From Globomyces pollinis-pini (Eukaryota > Chytridiomycota > Chytridiomycetes > Rhizophydiales > Globomycetaceae), in the NCBI GenBank assembly GCA_025399215.1, contig MU621478.1, forward strand, positions 1 to 14,659: 14,659 nucleotides of DNA, given 5' to 3'. Shown here one piece after another: positions 1-7,623 of the stretch. The stretch's first letter is position 1. Every line of letters begins with the position of its first letter. The notes beneath the pieces are model-generated. The model made no database searches, was not told where the DNA came from, and was given only the letters and a program-made list of their open reading frames with translations. Both the position numbers and the translations under genes were made by a program.

Positions 1-2
1 TA

Positions 3-130
3 GATATATTCCTTACCAGTATGAGTGGAACATCCAACAATCGATGTGAGTATCGTTTCAAGTATTTAAAGGAATAAGTGTTGAACCTAAAGTTAGCTGG
101 ATATATTCTTTACCAGTATGAGTAGAACAT
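3..130. repeat. Pair of 31-nt direct repeats at the left edge
   Basis: Positions 3-33 and 100-130 are the same 31-nt sequence with two mismatches (C/T at the eleventh base region and G/A near the end), offset by 97 nt. The sequence between them is not repeated after the second copy, so this is a dispersed pair and not a clear tandem array. The window edge cuts off whatever lies to the left. No function can be assigned. Confidence 0.7.
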
Positions 131-199
131 GATTAGATAATCTAACAAAACAGATCAACCAATTTTGATGTCAGATCAGAAGTGTCTATATGTTTGGAT

Positions 200-312
200 C
201 AGGTGGCTGGTCGAAGACCACTTCAAATACACTTACCAATCGGTAAGGACAATACTGGACCACCTGTCAGCCAACTACTAACAACTTCCAGACCTCCTCA
301 GTATTGTTGTCC
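200..312. repeat. Cluster of nested inverted repeats
   Basis: An outer pair, CAGGTGG (200-206) and CCACCTG (260-266), encloses two small hairpins: TGGTC/GACCA (208-212 and 216-220, 3-nt loop) and CTTACC/GGTAAG (232-237 and 242-247, 4-nt loop). An overlapping alternative pairing joins GGACAA...TACTG (247-257) with CAGTATTGTTGTCC (299-312). The arrangement could be a three-way junction in RNA or the remains of a foldback element. It matches no RNA family that I recognise. Confidence 0.45.
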
Positions 313-1630
313 GATAGAAAAAAAAATTTAAAATATTTATATTTTGAAAAAAATCTCCTAGGCTTTCCTAGTTTAGAGTTTTGTAAAACAGCAAATTCAC
401 TTTAGCATCCTTAAATCTATTCAAACTAAATGTTGCACGTTTGGTAGTATTCAAAGCGCCTACCACCCCTAATCCTAACAGTCTTTAACTACGTGTGATA
501 GGGTTCCTGTCAGACATGCGTAGAGCGTGACTTGCTTTAAGAAAAAAGTCTTTCTTCCACTTCATCGTATAATTTTGAAAGTGTGAGTCGACTTTCATAC
601 TTCTTTAAAAGTTCCATACGTACGGGTTTCAAAAGTGCCAGAGAATTATGTTCCTCTGTTTTCTTCTTCTTCCTGTGATACCATGTTGTTTTTGTTTCTA
701 ATTATTTCCTTTATTAAAGTAGCCGAGTCTTTATACTAACGTGACGATTCAACAACAACACCCTGTATAACCGTGTCACGACGCGAAGGCCTCAAACAAA
801 CAAAAACAACCTATTTCAATATCTGGTGTTACCTTACCTGTTTATGTGGATGATGGATCCTTTTACTGTCTCATGTCTAAAAAATTGGCTAGCAAGAAAA
901 AATTAGCTAGCAAGTTAAACTTGCAAATGGTTAAAGAAGAGATCAAGATGTGATCTCTTGGTAGACATTCCTTAAGTACTATGCATCCGGCGCGTTTATG
1001 AAGCAAAACATTTTAAACTTAGGGCTAGGGGATCACAATCGTTTAGAGAGCCCATAGCTGCTCCTCAACGAAGAGCACCTACTTTGAACTACGCTGCACA
1101 TTTGTTAACAATCGAACAAACAATACTCCGGTTTCTCAAATCCCTGACATTGAACAAGACACGTATTAGTATTAGAAACAATGCCCAAAAGATGAGTATA
1201 GGCAATCTGAAAATTGCTATGGAAGCCTTTAAGTGATTAAAATCAATTTTCTCCAAAATCAATAACGCACGATCAAATGAATCAGAATTCAAATCTATTC
1301 TGGTTCGCTCACACCACCCATAAATGAAAAGTATTGCAATTTGAGAACAGAGTTAATTTTCGCGTGAAAAATGTTGAAAATTAAGCGGTTTCACTATTAA
1401 ATTACATGTAATGTCATAAAAGATACATACGTTTTATATGGATTTCTTTTTATCAATCTTGTAAATTTAAATGTTTAGATGCTGAACAAAATTGAAATTT
1501 TATTGAAAATAGATTATTCCAAATTAAATTGTATTGAATATTAAATCTGTTTAGCTAAATCATAAAGTAAATCAAAGAATGATTGAGAATGATAACAAAC
1601 ACACCAACGGTAGTAAGTAACTTTAGAAAA
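313..1630. other. AT-rich stretch without a convincing gene
   Basis: No long coding stretch is visible. Small stem-forming motifs occur, for example GAAAGT/ACTTTC around 578-597. The longest open frame is on the minus strand (1089-1292, 67 codons, no ATG, TTG at its start). Its first part has a plausible composition but its second half is a run of I, L and F with no recognisable motif, so I do not call it a gene. No tRNA or rRNA signature was seen. Confidence 0.5.
878..959. repeat. Short tandem duplication followed by two hairpins
   Basis: A unit of about 18 nt containing AAAAATT(G/A)GCTAGCAAG occurs twice in tandem (about 879-896 and 897-914) with one difference. It is followed by two perfect small inverted repeats: GCAAGT/ACTTGC (910-924, 3-nt loop) and AAGAGATCA/TGATCTCTT (937-959, 9-bp arms, 5-nt loop). 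There is no poly-T tract or neighbouring gene end that would make this a terminator. Confidence 0.6.
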
Positions 1631-1852
1631 TTAAAAACACCCTAAGATCCCATATGCGCGTGTTACAACAGCCAAGAATAGCTGATCAATTGGTTGAATA
1701 ACTTGATTGGCAACAGAGAATTGACCAAGATCATCGTCTTAATGCAACAAGAGATCATCATATCCAAATAATGATTGATAAGTCTTGGATAAATCACGCA
1801 AAGCTGCACCCTTCAAGTTCTTTTCAAGATTAGTTGTATAGTTTTCATTGAG
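1631..1852 (-). pseudogene. Relic of an unknown protein with one internal stop
   Basis: Reading the minus strand from 1852 gives about 73 codons with protein-like composition ending on TAA at 1631-1633, broken once by TAA at 1739-1741. The upstream part is rich in N, K, L and D; the downstream part is hydrophobic (includes the segment LFLAVVTRAYGILG). The frame has no ATG and is closed by a stop directly upstream, with no splice acceptor between that stop and the first codon. It therefore looks like a fragment whose 5' part has been lost. I do not recognise the family. The coding character is judged only by eye and could be chance. Confidence 0.4.
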
Positions 1853-1875
1853 TTAAAACTTTAAACTTGGTGTTT

Positions 1876-2028
1876 ATGGAGACAGTTGTTCAAATGTTTG
1901 ACTGTCCTTTCAATGCGAGTAAAGCATGCACTCGTTCCATTGGAGGACCACCCTATAATCCGGGGATTTGTTCATCTACTAGTTTGGCAGCTGTTGTAGC
2001 TTTTGAGCAAGTTGGATGGTGTAAATAA
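1876..2028 (+). pseudogene. Possible fragment encoding a cysteine-containing peptide
   Basis: An ATG at 1876 opens 50 codons ending in TAA at 2026-2028. The frame is open back to 1852. The peptide has four cysteines in a Gly/Pro-rich context (CPFNASKAC, then GGPPYNPGIC, then WCK at the end), which resembles part of an extracellular protein more than random sequence. There is no signal peptide. A GTAAAT donor-like site overlaps the last codons, so it could also be one exon of a lost gene. It lies head to head with the relic at 1631-1852. The family is unknown. Confidence 0.3.
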
Positions 2029-2438
2029 GTGTATCTTTGAGATGTAGCTTTAACTTGATACTACCTCAACAATTCAATAAAGACTCGGGTTTAAAAAGAT
2101 ACGAACAGTACCATAAGCAGACTAATTGAAGATTGGCTTAGATGTCGCTCATTGTATAACATCACAGAAATTAGAATAATATGATGTGGTAGTGTGAACT
2201 AAATCAGATGGTCATCACGTCAAAGTAAGTTATGGATTCTTCTAGCCTAAACGGGTGGGCAATCAGAGAGTGTGAAAAACAGCGTAACAACTATAATACA
2301 ACAATTAAACGACTGATTTGTAGTGGAGTCTAGGGATTAATCTGTGCATGGTTACAGATCGCCAATGAGTCAGCATGTTTTTTTGTAGTCAAAGACTATT
2401 GATTGAGCGAAGTTTCAATACTGCAATAATTAACGGAA
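2029..2438. other. Gene-free stretch
   Basis: No open frame of interest, no RNA gene and no clear repeat was seen between the fragment ending at 2028 and the foldback element starting at 2439. Confidence 0.4.
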
Positions 2439-2584
2439 AAAAAGATCATGGAATCATAGAAAATGTAATTTATTTTTAAATAAATTACATTACATTATAG
2501 GGTTAGGGAATGTAATTTTATTTTTAAATAAATTACATTACATTATAAATTACATTACATTTTCTATGATTCCATGATCTTTTT
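2439..2584. mobile_element. Foldback (MITE-like) element with perfect 31-bp terminal inverted repeats
   Basis: Positions 2439-2469 and 2554-2584 are perfect 31-bp inverted repeats (outer end AAAAAGATCATGGAATCATA). The 84-nt interior holds nested palindromes. Positions 2462-2491 and 2509-2539 are two near-identical copies of an about 30-nt AT-rich palindrome built on AATGTAATTTATTT and its complement. Between them lies AGGGTTAGGG (2498-2507), a telomere-like unit. The element has no coding capacity, as expected of a non-autonomous hairpin element. I see no convincing target-site duplication. Its right end overlaps the stop codon of the minus-strand reading frame beginning at 2583. Confidence 0.7.
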
Positions 2585-3087
2585 ACAGGATAGAAAGATA
2601 CATGACAGCGGTAGTTGTGAACCAAAAAGAATAAAGTGGATAAGATCCAGATTGTTGTTGAGATTCTAATTTAAGACTTTGAGTTTCAGAATAACATTTG
2701 ATTGAAATGATTTTATCAATCAATTCTTGAGTAGGAAAATCCATGGAAGGGTTAGGGTGTTGCAGCTGGACATTCAGAGTTGGATCCAAGGAATTCCAAT
2801 ACACGAGGATTCATAAATGCTGCTAATGCATTGATAGCTCCACCAGCTGCAGGTCGAACAAACGAAGTGGCTAAATCGTAGAATTGATCAGAATCATCTT
2901 TCTTGGATCGTTCCCAAGTTTTTTCAAAAGCTTCAACGGCATACTTATCCTTTGAATATTCCCATTCACAACTACCATCATCATTTTCTCTAGATGCTAC
3001 GCAGTTGAAATTAAATCCAAATGAACTGAACTTGTCATTATCAAATTTATTCCATAATGGGGTGTGTAACTGATGATAGTTATCCCA
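2583..3087 (-). pseudogene. 3' part of an unknown gene, frame-broken near 2750
   Basis: The minus strand from 3087 is open for about 111 codons to TAA at 2752-2754. It reads like a real protein, with W, C, K and D/E-rich stretches and the segment SFVRPAAGGAINALAAFMNP. In the next frame, coding character continues from about 2750 to TAA at 2583-2585 and ends in a hydrophobic tail (YSFWFTTTAVMYLSIL). A single one-base frameshift near 2750 would join the two. The tail could be a membrane or GPI-attachment segment of a secreted protein. The 5' end is missing: the frame closes at TGA (3088-3090), where the ankyrin-like sequence begins. The family is not recognised. Confidence 0.5.
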
Positions 3088-3556
3088 TCAGATGGGCATC
3101 CGAAAATGGGCATACTGAAATAGTCAAGATGCTTTTGCAAGATGAACGAGTAGATCCTTCTGCTTATGATAATTATGCAATCAGACACTAAACGTTGAGC
3201 GAGTCGACCCTTCTTCATCTGATCATCATGTTATTAGATTCGCTTCCAGATATGGACGAACTCAGGTAGTAAAGATGCTTTTGGACGATGGACGAGTAGA
3301 CCCTTCTGCAGGTCGTAATTATGCAATCAAATTCGCTTCCGAATCTGGATATACTGAAATAGTGAAATTGCTTCTACAGGATGAACGAGTGGATCCATCT
3401 GCTGATAAATGTTTTGCCATCAGACGCGCATCTATTAATGGGCATACTAAAATAGTCAAATTACTTAAGTCCGATAAACTTGCAGTGTATCTTTCTTTTG
3501 GTAAACACTGGGTTAGAGTCAGCCATTGGTTGTTAAGAAATCATGTGATGTATTGA
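3057..3556 (+). pseudogene. Ankyrin-repeat fragment, broken after its first repeat
   Basis: The plus strand encodes about four repeats of roughly 30 residues with the pattern (D)xRVDPSAxxxYAIRxAS-xxGHTEIVKLLLQ, the ankyrin type often expanded in protists and large DNA viruses. Repeat 1 is in one frame from ATG 3057 and stops at TAA 3189-3191. Repeats 2-4 follow in another frame (about 3194-3470), with an ATG at 3275 and a stop at 3554-3556. At the junction about half a repeat is missing between AIR and the next ERVDP, so a deletion broke the frame. Ankyrin repeats bind proteins; four would be a small remnant of a longer array. The last about 25 codons do not resemble ankyrin. A short product from 3275 remains possible. 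Confidence 0.65.
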
Positions 3557-4159
3557 AATGATATAATAGTTAATCCTTTTTGTCTATTAAGATTTTGTAT
3601 AATCCATGGACTGGATCTGCTGTGTACTGAATAGTTGACGATTTCGTTTTTAGGTGATTGTAAATATTGCCGGATTTCGTTAGTTATTTTAGGTCGAAAG
3701 TCTTCATCCGACGTTGAATCTAAGTCTTCCAGCTGAATCCCATCGTTGAATCTAATTCTTCCAGCAATCTCATCTTCGTGGTCAGCATTGGTTTCTGACT
3801 CCTTGTCGTATTCCTATCCTTGATCTGGACATACTCTTATGGAATCTGATTCGTACACTGCTGAGAAGTCTGCCTTCCTCTTCTTCTAGAATCGTAGAAG
3901 CTCGAGGAAAATGGATATGAACTGAGCTAAATAGTTCAAATGAACGCAATACTTTTGGGTTATTCTCTTTTTGTAGCAAAGAAGAAAGTCTAATTTTATT
4001 AGGCTCGGGTAGAGAAATTCCTTTATATAAACATACATTCCGTTTCTTTCTTAGTATAGATTTTAACCCAACTATTTGCCATCTCTGTCCAGAGTCAGTG
4101 TCATCAGTTTCAGCCACTTCTCTTAGAGGTGTGTATGCATTTGTTTGTCCCCATAAACA
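3541..4159 (-). pseudogene. Unknown minus-strand relic with a frame change and a stop
   Basis: From 4159 the minus strand is open to TGA 3782-3784 and protein-like at first (segments YTPLREVAETDDTDSGQRW and GLKSILRKKRN). The second half reads better in another frame, which runs to TGA 3541-3543. It is interrupted by TAG 3814-3816 and is acidic (ETNADHEDEIAGRIRFND, then EDLDSTSDEDFRPK). The two frames overlap at about 3782-3885, so at least one indel and one stop separate them. The acidic part includes an imperfect tandem repeat (about 3713-3770). No ATG lies near 4159. I do not recognise the family; a chromatin- or transposon-related acidic protein is only a guess. Confidence 0.4.
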
Positions 4160-4305
4160 TTACTAGATTTAAGTTGTTTTCTATAATCCAAAGTGTACTC
4201 CATCTTATTTCCAATTACTAATATTGACCGATATTACAAAAGACAATTAAAAAATAACATTAAATAAGATCTAATAAATACCACGAAAAAAAAACTTGAC
4301 TCTAT

Positions 4306-5334
4306 ATGCAAAAATCCGATAAACAAGAGCTTAAGTGGAAGTTATTTCTACAAACCTTTAAAGAATTCGAAGAAACTCCACTCAACAAACCAAAGATAAA
4401 AGAACGTCTGGCTAATGAAGTATACGATCTTTTTTACGAAAATAGGAAATGGATAATTAAAGATGACGATAAATACTTTTTTTATAAAGATTGTTACAAT
4501 AAGTTTAAAGAGTGGTTGGAAAGATATTCTTTGTTGTTAGAAAACACTACCAAAGAGTTTGTTACGAAGAATTTCCCAGGGGTTAAAGATATTTCTTTCC
4601 ATAACAAAAACAACGGAAACCAAATTGGGACTATTTGTCATATGCATTTCGAAGATGGATCTTTTAAAAAATTATATGTTAAAACACACCAGTTTGGTCC
4701 TACTGCTTCGATGTCTAAAAGTAGAAAGTCTCCAGATGTAAAAGAACTATTGGTTTACAAGATCTTGGAAAATATTGGTCTAGGTCCAAAGAGTTACTTC
4801 TTCTGGCCAGAAAATGTTAGTGTGAAAACATTATTTATTGCAACCGAAGGATTAGACTTGACTTTTTACAATCCCAACCACCCAACAGTTCCGACAGAAG
4901 AAGAGAAATTGGAATTATTAAAATTGGATTTTATTTCTAGAATATTATATATTGTGGACAGTACAACAAACTCTGGAAATTATGGATACTGTAAACAAGA
5001 GAACAAAGCGTATATAATAGATTTTGGAACGGAAGAAGAGGATTATTATTCTTCGGAATTATTAGACGATTTTTACAAAGGAAACGGAAGATATAATTAC
5101 AAAGGAGTTATGAAGCAAGTTGTTTCTGTCTCGAAGGTCACCAAAGATAATTTAGCAAAATCGATAATTGCAGATTTGGGGTTGGAAAGGAATATTATTA
5201 AATCTAAAGATTTTATCTTACATCTTATTTCTAACAGTGGACCTGTTCGAATTAATTCCAAAAAGTTATTAGAAAAATATACACTGGGTGTAATCGAAAC
5301 AGTAAAATTTATTAAAGGATCTTTACAAATCTAA
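4306..5334 (+). CDS. Divergent protein-kinase-like fold protein (342 aa)
   Basis: This is an uninterrupted, intron-free frame, unlike the spliced genes to the right. It starts at ATG 4306 after an A-rich leader and ends TAA TAA. Kinase-fold landmarks appear in order. K126 in LYVKTHQ is a candidate nucleotide-binding lysine, and E147 in VKELLVYKIL is a candidate helix-C glutamate. The segment DSTTNSGNYGY (D218, N222, N225) resembles the catalytic loop of PI3K- or HipA-like kinases, followed by AYIIDFG (D239-G241) like the metal-binding DFG. Residues 1-90 form a charged helical region. The C-terminus (about 255-342) has no motif known to me. No glycine-rich loop is obvious, so substrate and even activity are unknown. 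It could phosphorylate a protein, lipid or small molecule, or be a pseudokinase. A decayed paralogue follows at 5843. Confidence 0.75.
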   Translation: MQKSDKQELKWKLFLQTFKEFEETPLNKPKIKERLANEVYDLFYENRKWIIKDDDKYFFYKDCYNKFKEWLERYSLLLENTTKEFVTKNFPGVKDISFHNKNNGNQIGTICHMHFEDGSFKKLYVKTHQFGPTASMSKSRKSPDVKELLVYKILENIGLGPKSYFFWPENVSVKTLFIATEGLDLTFYNPNHPTVPTEEEKLELLKLDFISRILYIVDSTTNSGNYGYCKQENKAYIIDFGTEEEDYYSSELLDDFYKGNGRYNYKGVMKQVVSVSKVTKDNLAKSIIADLGLERNIIKSKDFILHLISNSGPVRINSKKLLEKYTLGVIETVKFIKGSLQI

Positions 5335-5529
5335 TAAACTCTCTTTTTAAAAACAAATAGTTATTTGTGCTTGTTTGGTTTGTCTAAACCTAAGTTTTTC
5401 GCAATATTCTTGGGATATTGCTTTTGGTTTTTGCAAGGTATTGAAAAACGAATTTGCAAATAATTTAATGTACTTTACGCGATGCTTTGATGGATTTTGT
5501 AATAAAGAAGTAAAGCTAAGCTACACAAT

Positions 5530-5607
5530 ATTCCTCTCAATAATTCGAATGGAGAAATAGTAGAATATATTGAAGTGGATAATGACAAAATGGTTGGAAA
5601 GGAATGA
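5530..5607 (+). pseudogene. Short coding-like remnant between the kinase-like copies
   Basis: Twenty-five codons ending in TGA (5605-5607) read IPLNNSNGEIVEYIEVDN and onward. They lie where the N-terminal half of the second kinase-like copy would be expected, but I cannot align them convincingly with the intact copy. It may be a decayed piece of that copy or chance. No other coding sequence is evident from 5386 to 5842. Confidence 0.25.
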
Positions 5608-5842
5608 ATAATTTACTTTTGGTGAATCAAAGATAGATACAACCATGTTAAGACGATCGCCTTGGAAGATGATTGCATTCAACACTTCCAGTCCTCAGAT
5701 TATCTAGCCAGTATGGGTATTTACTAAATCATACCATAAAACCAGCGGTGAATAATATAATCTCTGCTCTTTTCCTAACTTTTCCCATCATTTAAGATGA
5801 GCATTCATTTTGTGATATACATTTAGATCATCCAGTAATTAA

Positions 5843-6336
5843 TTATACCTTAACCAAAGGCCAATTAATGTCAATACAAAAACTATTCTAATTGGAACTG
5901 AAGGTATCGATTTAAAATTTTACACAAATAGAACCACTACCAACTCATTACAAGAGAAAATGGAATTATTAAAATTGGATTTAATTTCTCGTATTTTATG
6001 TATTTCCGATTCGACCACAAATTCTGGAAATTTTGGATATTGTAACGCAGAAAAGAAAGCTTATATTATCGATTTCGGTATAAACGAACGTGCTGAATAT
6101 TTTAAAGAAAATCTAATGGAAGGTTTCTTAGATGGTAATGGAGAGTTTAATTATACCGGAGTTATGTCAGAAGCTATTAATATCTTTACAAAATATTATT
6201 AGTCCATTATTATCCGAGTGGGATATAGAAGATAATATCATTAGTGCACAAACTTTTGTTGCAAAGAATAGTCACTATAAACTCTCTCCCAGTTTTGACA
6301 CGTTACGTAAAAGTAATTATAGAAACCATACATAAT
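5843..6336 (+). pseudogene. Truncated, frameshifted second copy of the kinase-like gene
   Basis: From about 5843 the plus strand encodes a paralogue of the 4306 gene, beginning near its residue 166 (RPINVNTKTILIGTEG against WPENVSVKTLFIATEG). The core is well kept: MELLKLDLISRIL, then DSTTNSGNFGYC, then AYIIDFG, with all the putative catalytic and metal residues. The frame ends at TAG 6200-6202. The homologous C-terminal part (LLSEWDIEDNIISAQ) continues in another frame to TAA 6333-6335. The whole N-lobe with its putative lysine and glutamate is missing or unrecognisable upstream. So the copy is non-functional as a kinase, though a short product from the ATG at 5960 cannot be excluded. Confidence 0.8.
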
Positions 6337-6356
6337 TTAAGCAAATAAATAGCTTT

Positions 6357-6563
6357 TTAAAAAGAAATTTTAATTTGTGCTTGTTTAGTTTTCTTATAAG
6401 ATCTTTTTTCTTCTACGTTAATTTTAAACGCAAGATTTCTAACCAATATTTTTTCGAAGGAATATTCCGAATCCTTATTGTCCAAATCTATTCTATGTTG
6501 AATACTTTTATTTTCTACAATATCTTGCAATGAAACGTTTTCTAATTTAATTTTTTCTGTTAA
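6357..6563 (-). pseudogene. C-terminal fragment of an unknown lysine/glutamate-rich protein
   Basis: The minus strand from 6563 is open for 68 codons to TAA 6357-6359. Composition is protein-like and charged (segments EKIKLENVSLQDIVENKS and FEKILVRNLAFKINVEEK). There is no ATG; a possible splice acceptor (TTAACAG) lies at its 5' edge, so it could be a last exon. It converges on the broken kinase-like copy, and its last codons belong to the duplicated flank also found at 5342-5385, where only this small piece of it survives. The function is unknown. Confidence 0.4.
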
Positions 6564-6628
6564 TCATACTATTTAGTACTGGTAATTACAGTAGAACGTT
6601 CAATTTACACCTAGTCCATTGAAAACAT

Positions 6629-6894
6629 TTAAGATTCGTCGCAATTCAGCTGTTGGACAAATTTAAACTCTTGATGAAACTCATGAATTCGTCTTTGAAT
6701 ATCGTCTACTATCATTTTAATCAAACCTTTGTGGTGGTGTCTTACTCGAAATTCTACATAAGTCCTAGTTTTTTTAATAAACTTGATGTTAATCCCAGGT
6801 GGAACAGAAATTTCCAATTCTGGCACATACTATAAAGCAAAGCGCGTTATAAAACATTTTGCCACGTTACCTTATAACAAATACTCCAGTTGAA
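6629..6894 (-). pseudogene. Probable 3' exon(s) of an unknown gene
   Basis: The minus strand from 6829 to TAA 6629-6631 encodes about 66 residues with a clear protein-like pattern (PELEISVPPGINIKFIKK, then VEFRVRHHHKGLIKMIVDD). There is no ATG. A 41-nt GT...AG intron (6870-6830) joins it in frame to a tiny upstream piece (6894-6871), beyond which the frame closes with TAG. It therefore appears to be the end of a larger gene whose 5' part is gone or undetected. The sequence is not recognised. Its intron length matches those of the intact genes, which supports a former host gene. Confidence 0.4.
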
Positions 6895-7178
6895 CTATTT
6901 TATATTAAAAAATAAATAAACATATGTTCTAGGCAAAGGAATATTACTTTACCTAAGGTTATTGTTTATTTGAAAAATATTTAAGTTTAGCAATTTCCGT
7001 TTGGGGAATGTTTCTAGAAGACAGTGCTTTCTTACCTCAAGTGTTAAGAATTTGAAACGAACATATAGTTAAATATGCAATATTCCAATTGAAACTAAGT
7101 ACATTTCAATATGGATTGTATCAGAACGTTACTTGAGTTTGTCTAATAGTTATTACCAATAATAGAGGGCCATAATCT
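6895..7178 (-). other. Degenerate stretch downstream of the acyltransferase relic
   Basis: Only short coding-like pieces are visible on the minus strand (for example RLWPSIIGNN near 7150-7178 and IPQTEIAKLKYFSNK near 6960-7020), separated by stops. They may be the decayed C-terminal half of the condensation-type domain upstream, but they are too short to assign. Confidence 0.3.
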
Positions 7179-7571
7179 CTAAAAGGAACCGAGTCTGGTA
7201 ATGATGCTCTGAAAAATTGCTCCTGACCAAGCATCAGTGATAGAGTGATGTTGTGATTGTGCAACTATAGTTCTTGTTGACCCTACAAATATTAGTATAA
7301 TTTAATCAATTTACCGTTCACTCTGAAGTAAATAGATCTTGTAGTGATCATTCCGACTGAAACCTTCACATCGATTACTTTGCATCAATTCCTCATTAAA
7401 TTGTGCCAATCCTCTTCATCGACATCACCATGTTCAATCCATTTAGTATAGTCTTCATTAAGAACAACTTGATGCAATCCATAAGATGTTGAAACAAAAA
7501 TGGTTCTGAAGACAGAATATTCAATCTACTTTGTTCCAAGCATTTTTGAATCGCTGGATATCTAAAGATCG
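7179..7571 (-). pseudogene. Relic of a condensation-type (NRPS C-domain-like) acyltransferase
   Basis: Read on the minus strand across three frames, this looks like the first half of a condensation domain, the fold that joins acyl groups to amines or alcohols in peptide-synthetase and related enzymes. Pieces in order are SLDIQRFKNAWNKVD (from about 7571), EYSVFRTIFVSTSYGLHQVV, DYTKWIEHGDVDEEDW, EELMQSNRCEGFSRNDHYKIYL, and after a 32-nt GT...AG intron (7314-7283) TRTIVAQSQHHSITDAWS. HHSITD (7250-7233) matches the HHxxxD catalytic motif. At least two frameshifts (near 7520 and 7400) and a stop at 7179 break it. Frame usage across the intron is also inconsistent. A stand-alone acyltransferase of the same superfamily is an alternative origin. 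Confidence 0.6.
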
Positions 7572-7623
7572 TTATATTCATTGATATCTTCCACTGCTCT
7601 TTATGTGGATAGTTACTATTCCA

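Larger units (their letters stand above)
5342..6392. repeat. Duplicated 3' flank marking a tandem duplication
   Basis: The sequence just after the intact kinase-like gene (5342-5385, with CTTTTTAAAAA and then TTTGTGCTTGTTT) recurs just after its broken copy (6350-6392) with few changes, offset by about 1008 nt. The coding regions match at a slightly larger offset (about 1050 nt). The duplicated unit therefore contained the gene plus the beginning of the downstream convergent sequence, and later lost or gained bases. Confidence 0.6.

Noticed and set aside
2997..3218. Minus-strand open frame of 73 codons
   Set aside because: It is antisense to the ankyrin fragment and has no protein-like features of its own.
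4280..4305. Giant-virus early promoter upstream of the kinase-like gene (A-run followed by CTTGAC)
   Set aside because: The match to the known AAAATTGA-type motif is loose, and A-runs precede other genes here too, so it does not support a viral origin by itself.
7236..7270. Active HHxxxD acyltransferase gene
   Set aside because: The motif is real in sequence, but flanking coding pieces lie in different frames and a stop follows closely, so an active enzyme cannot be supported from this sequence.
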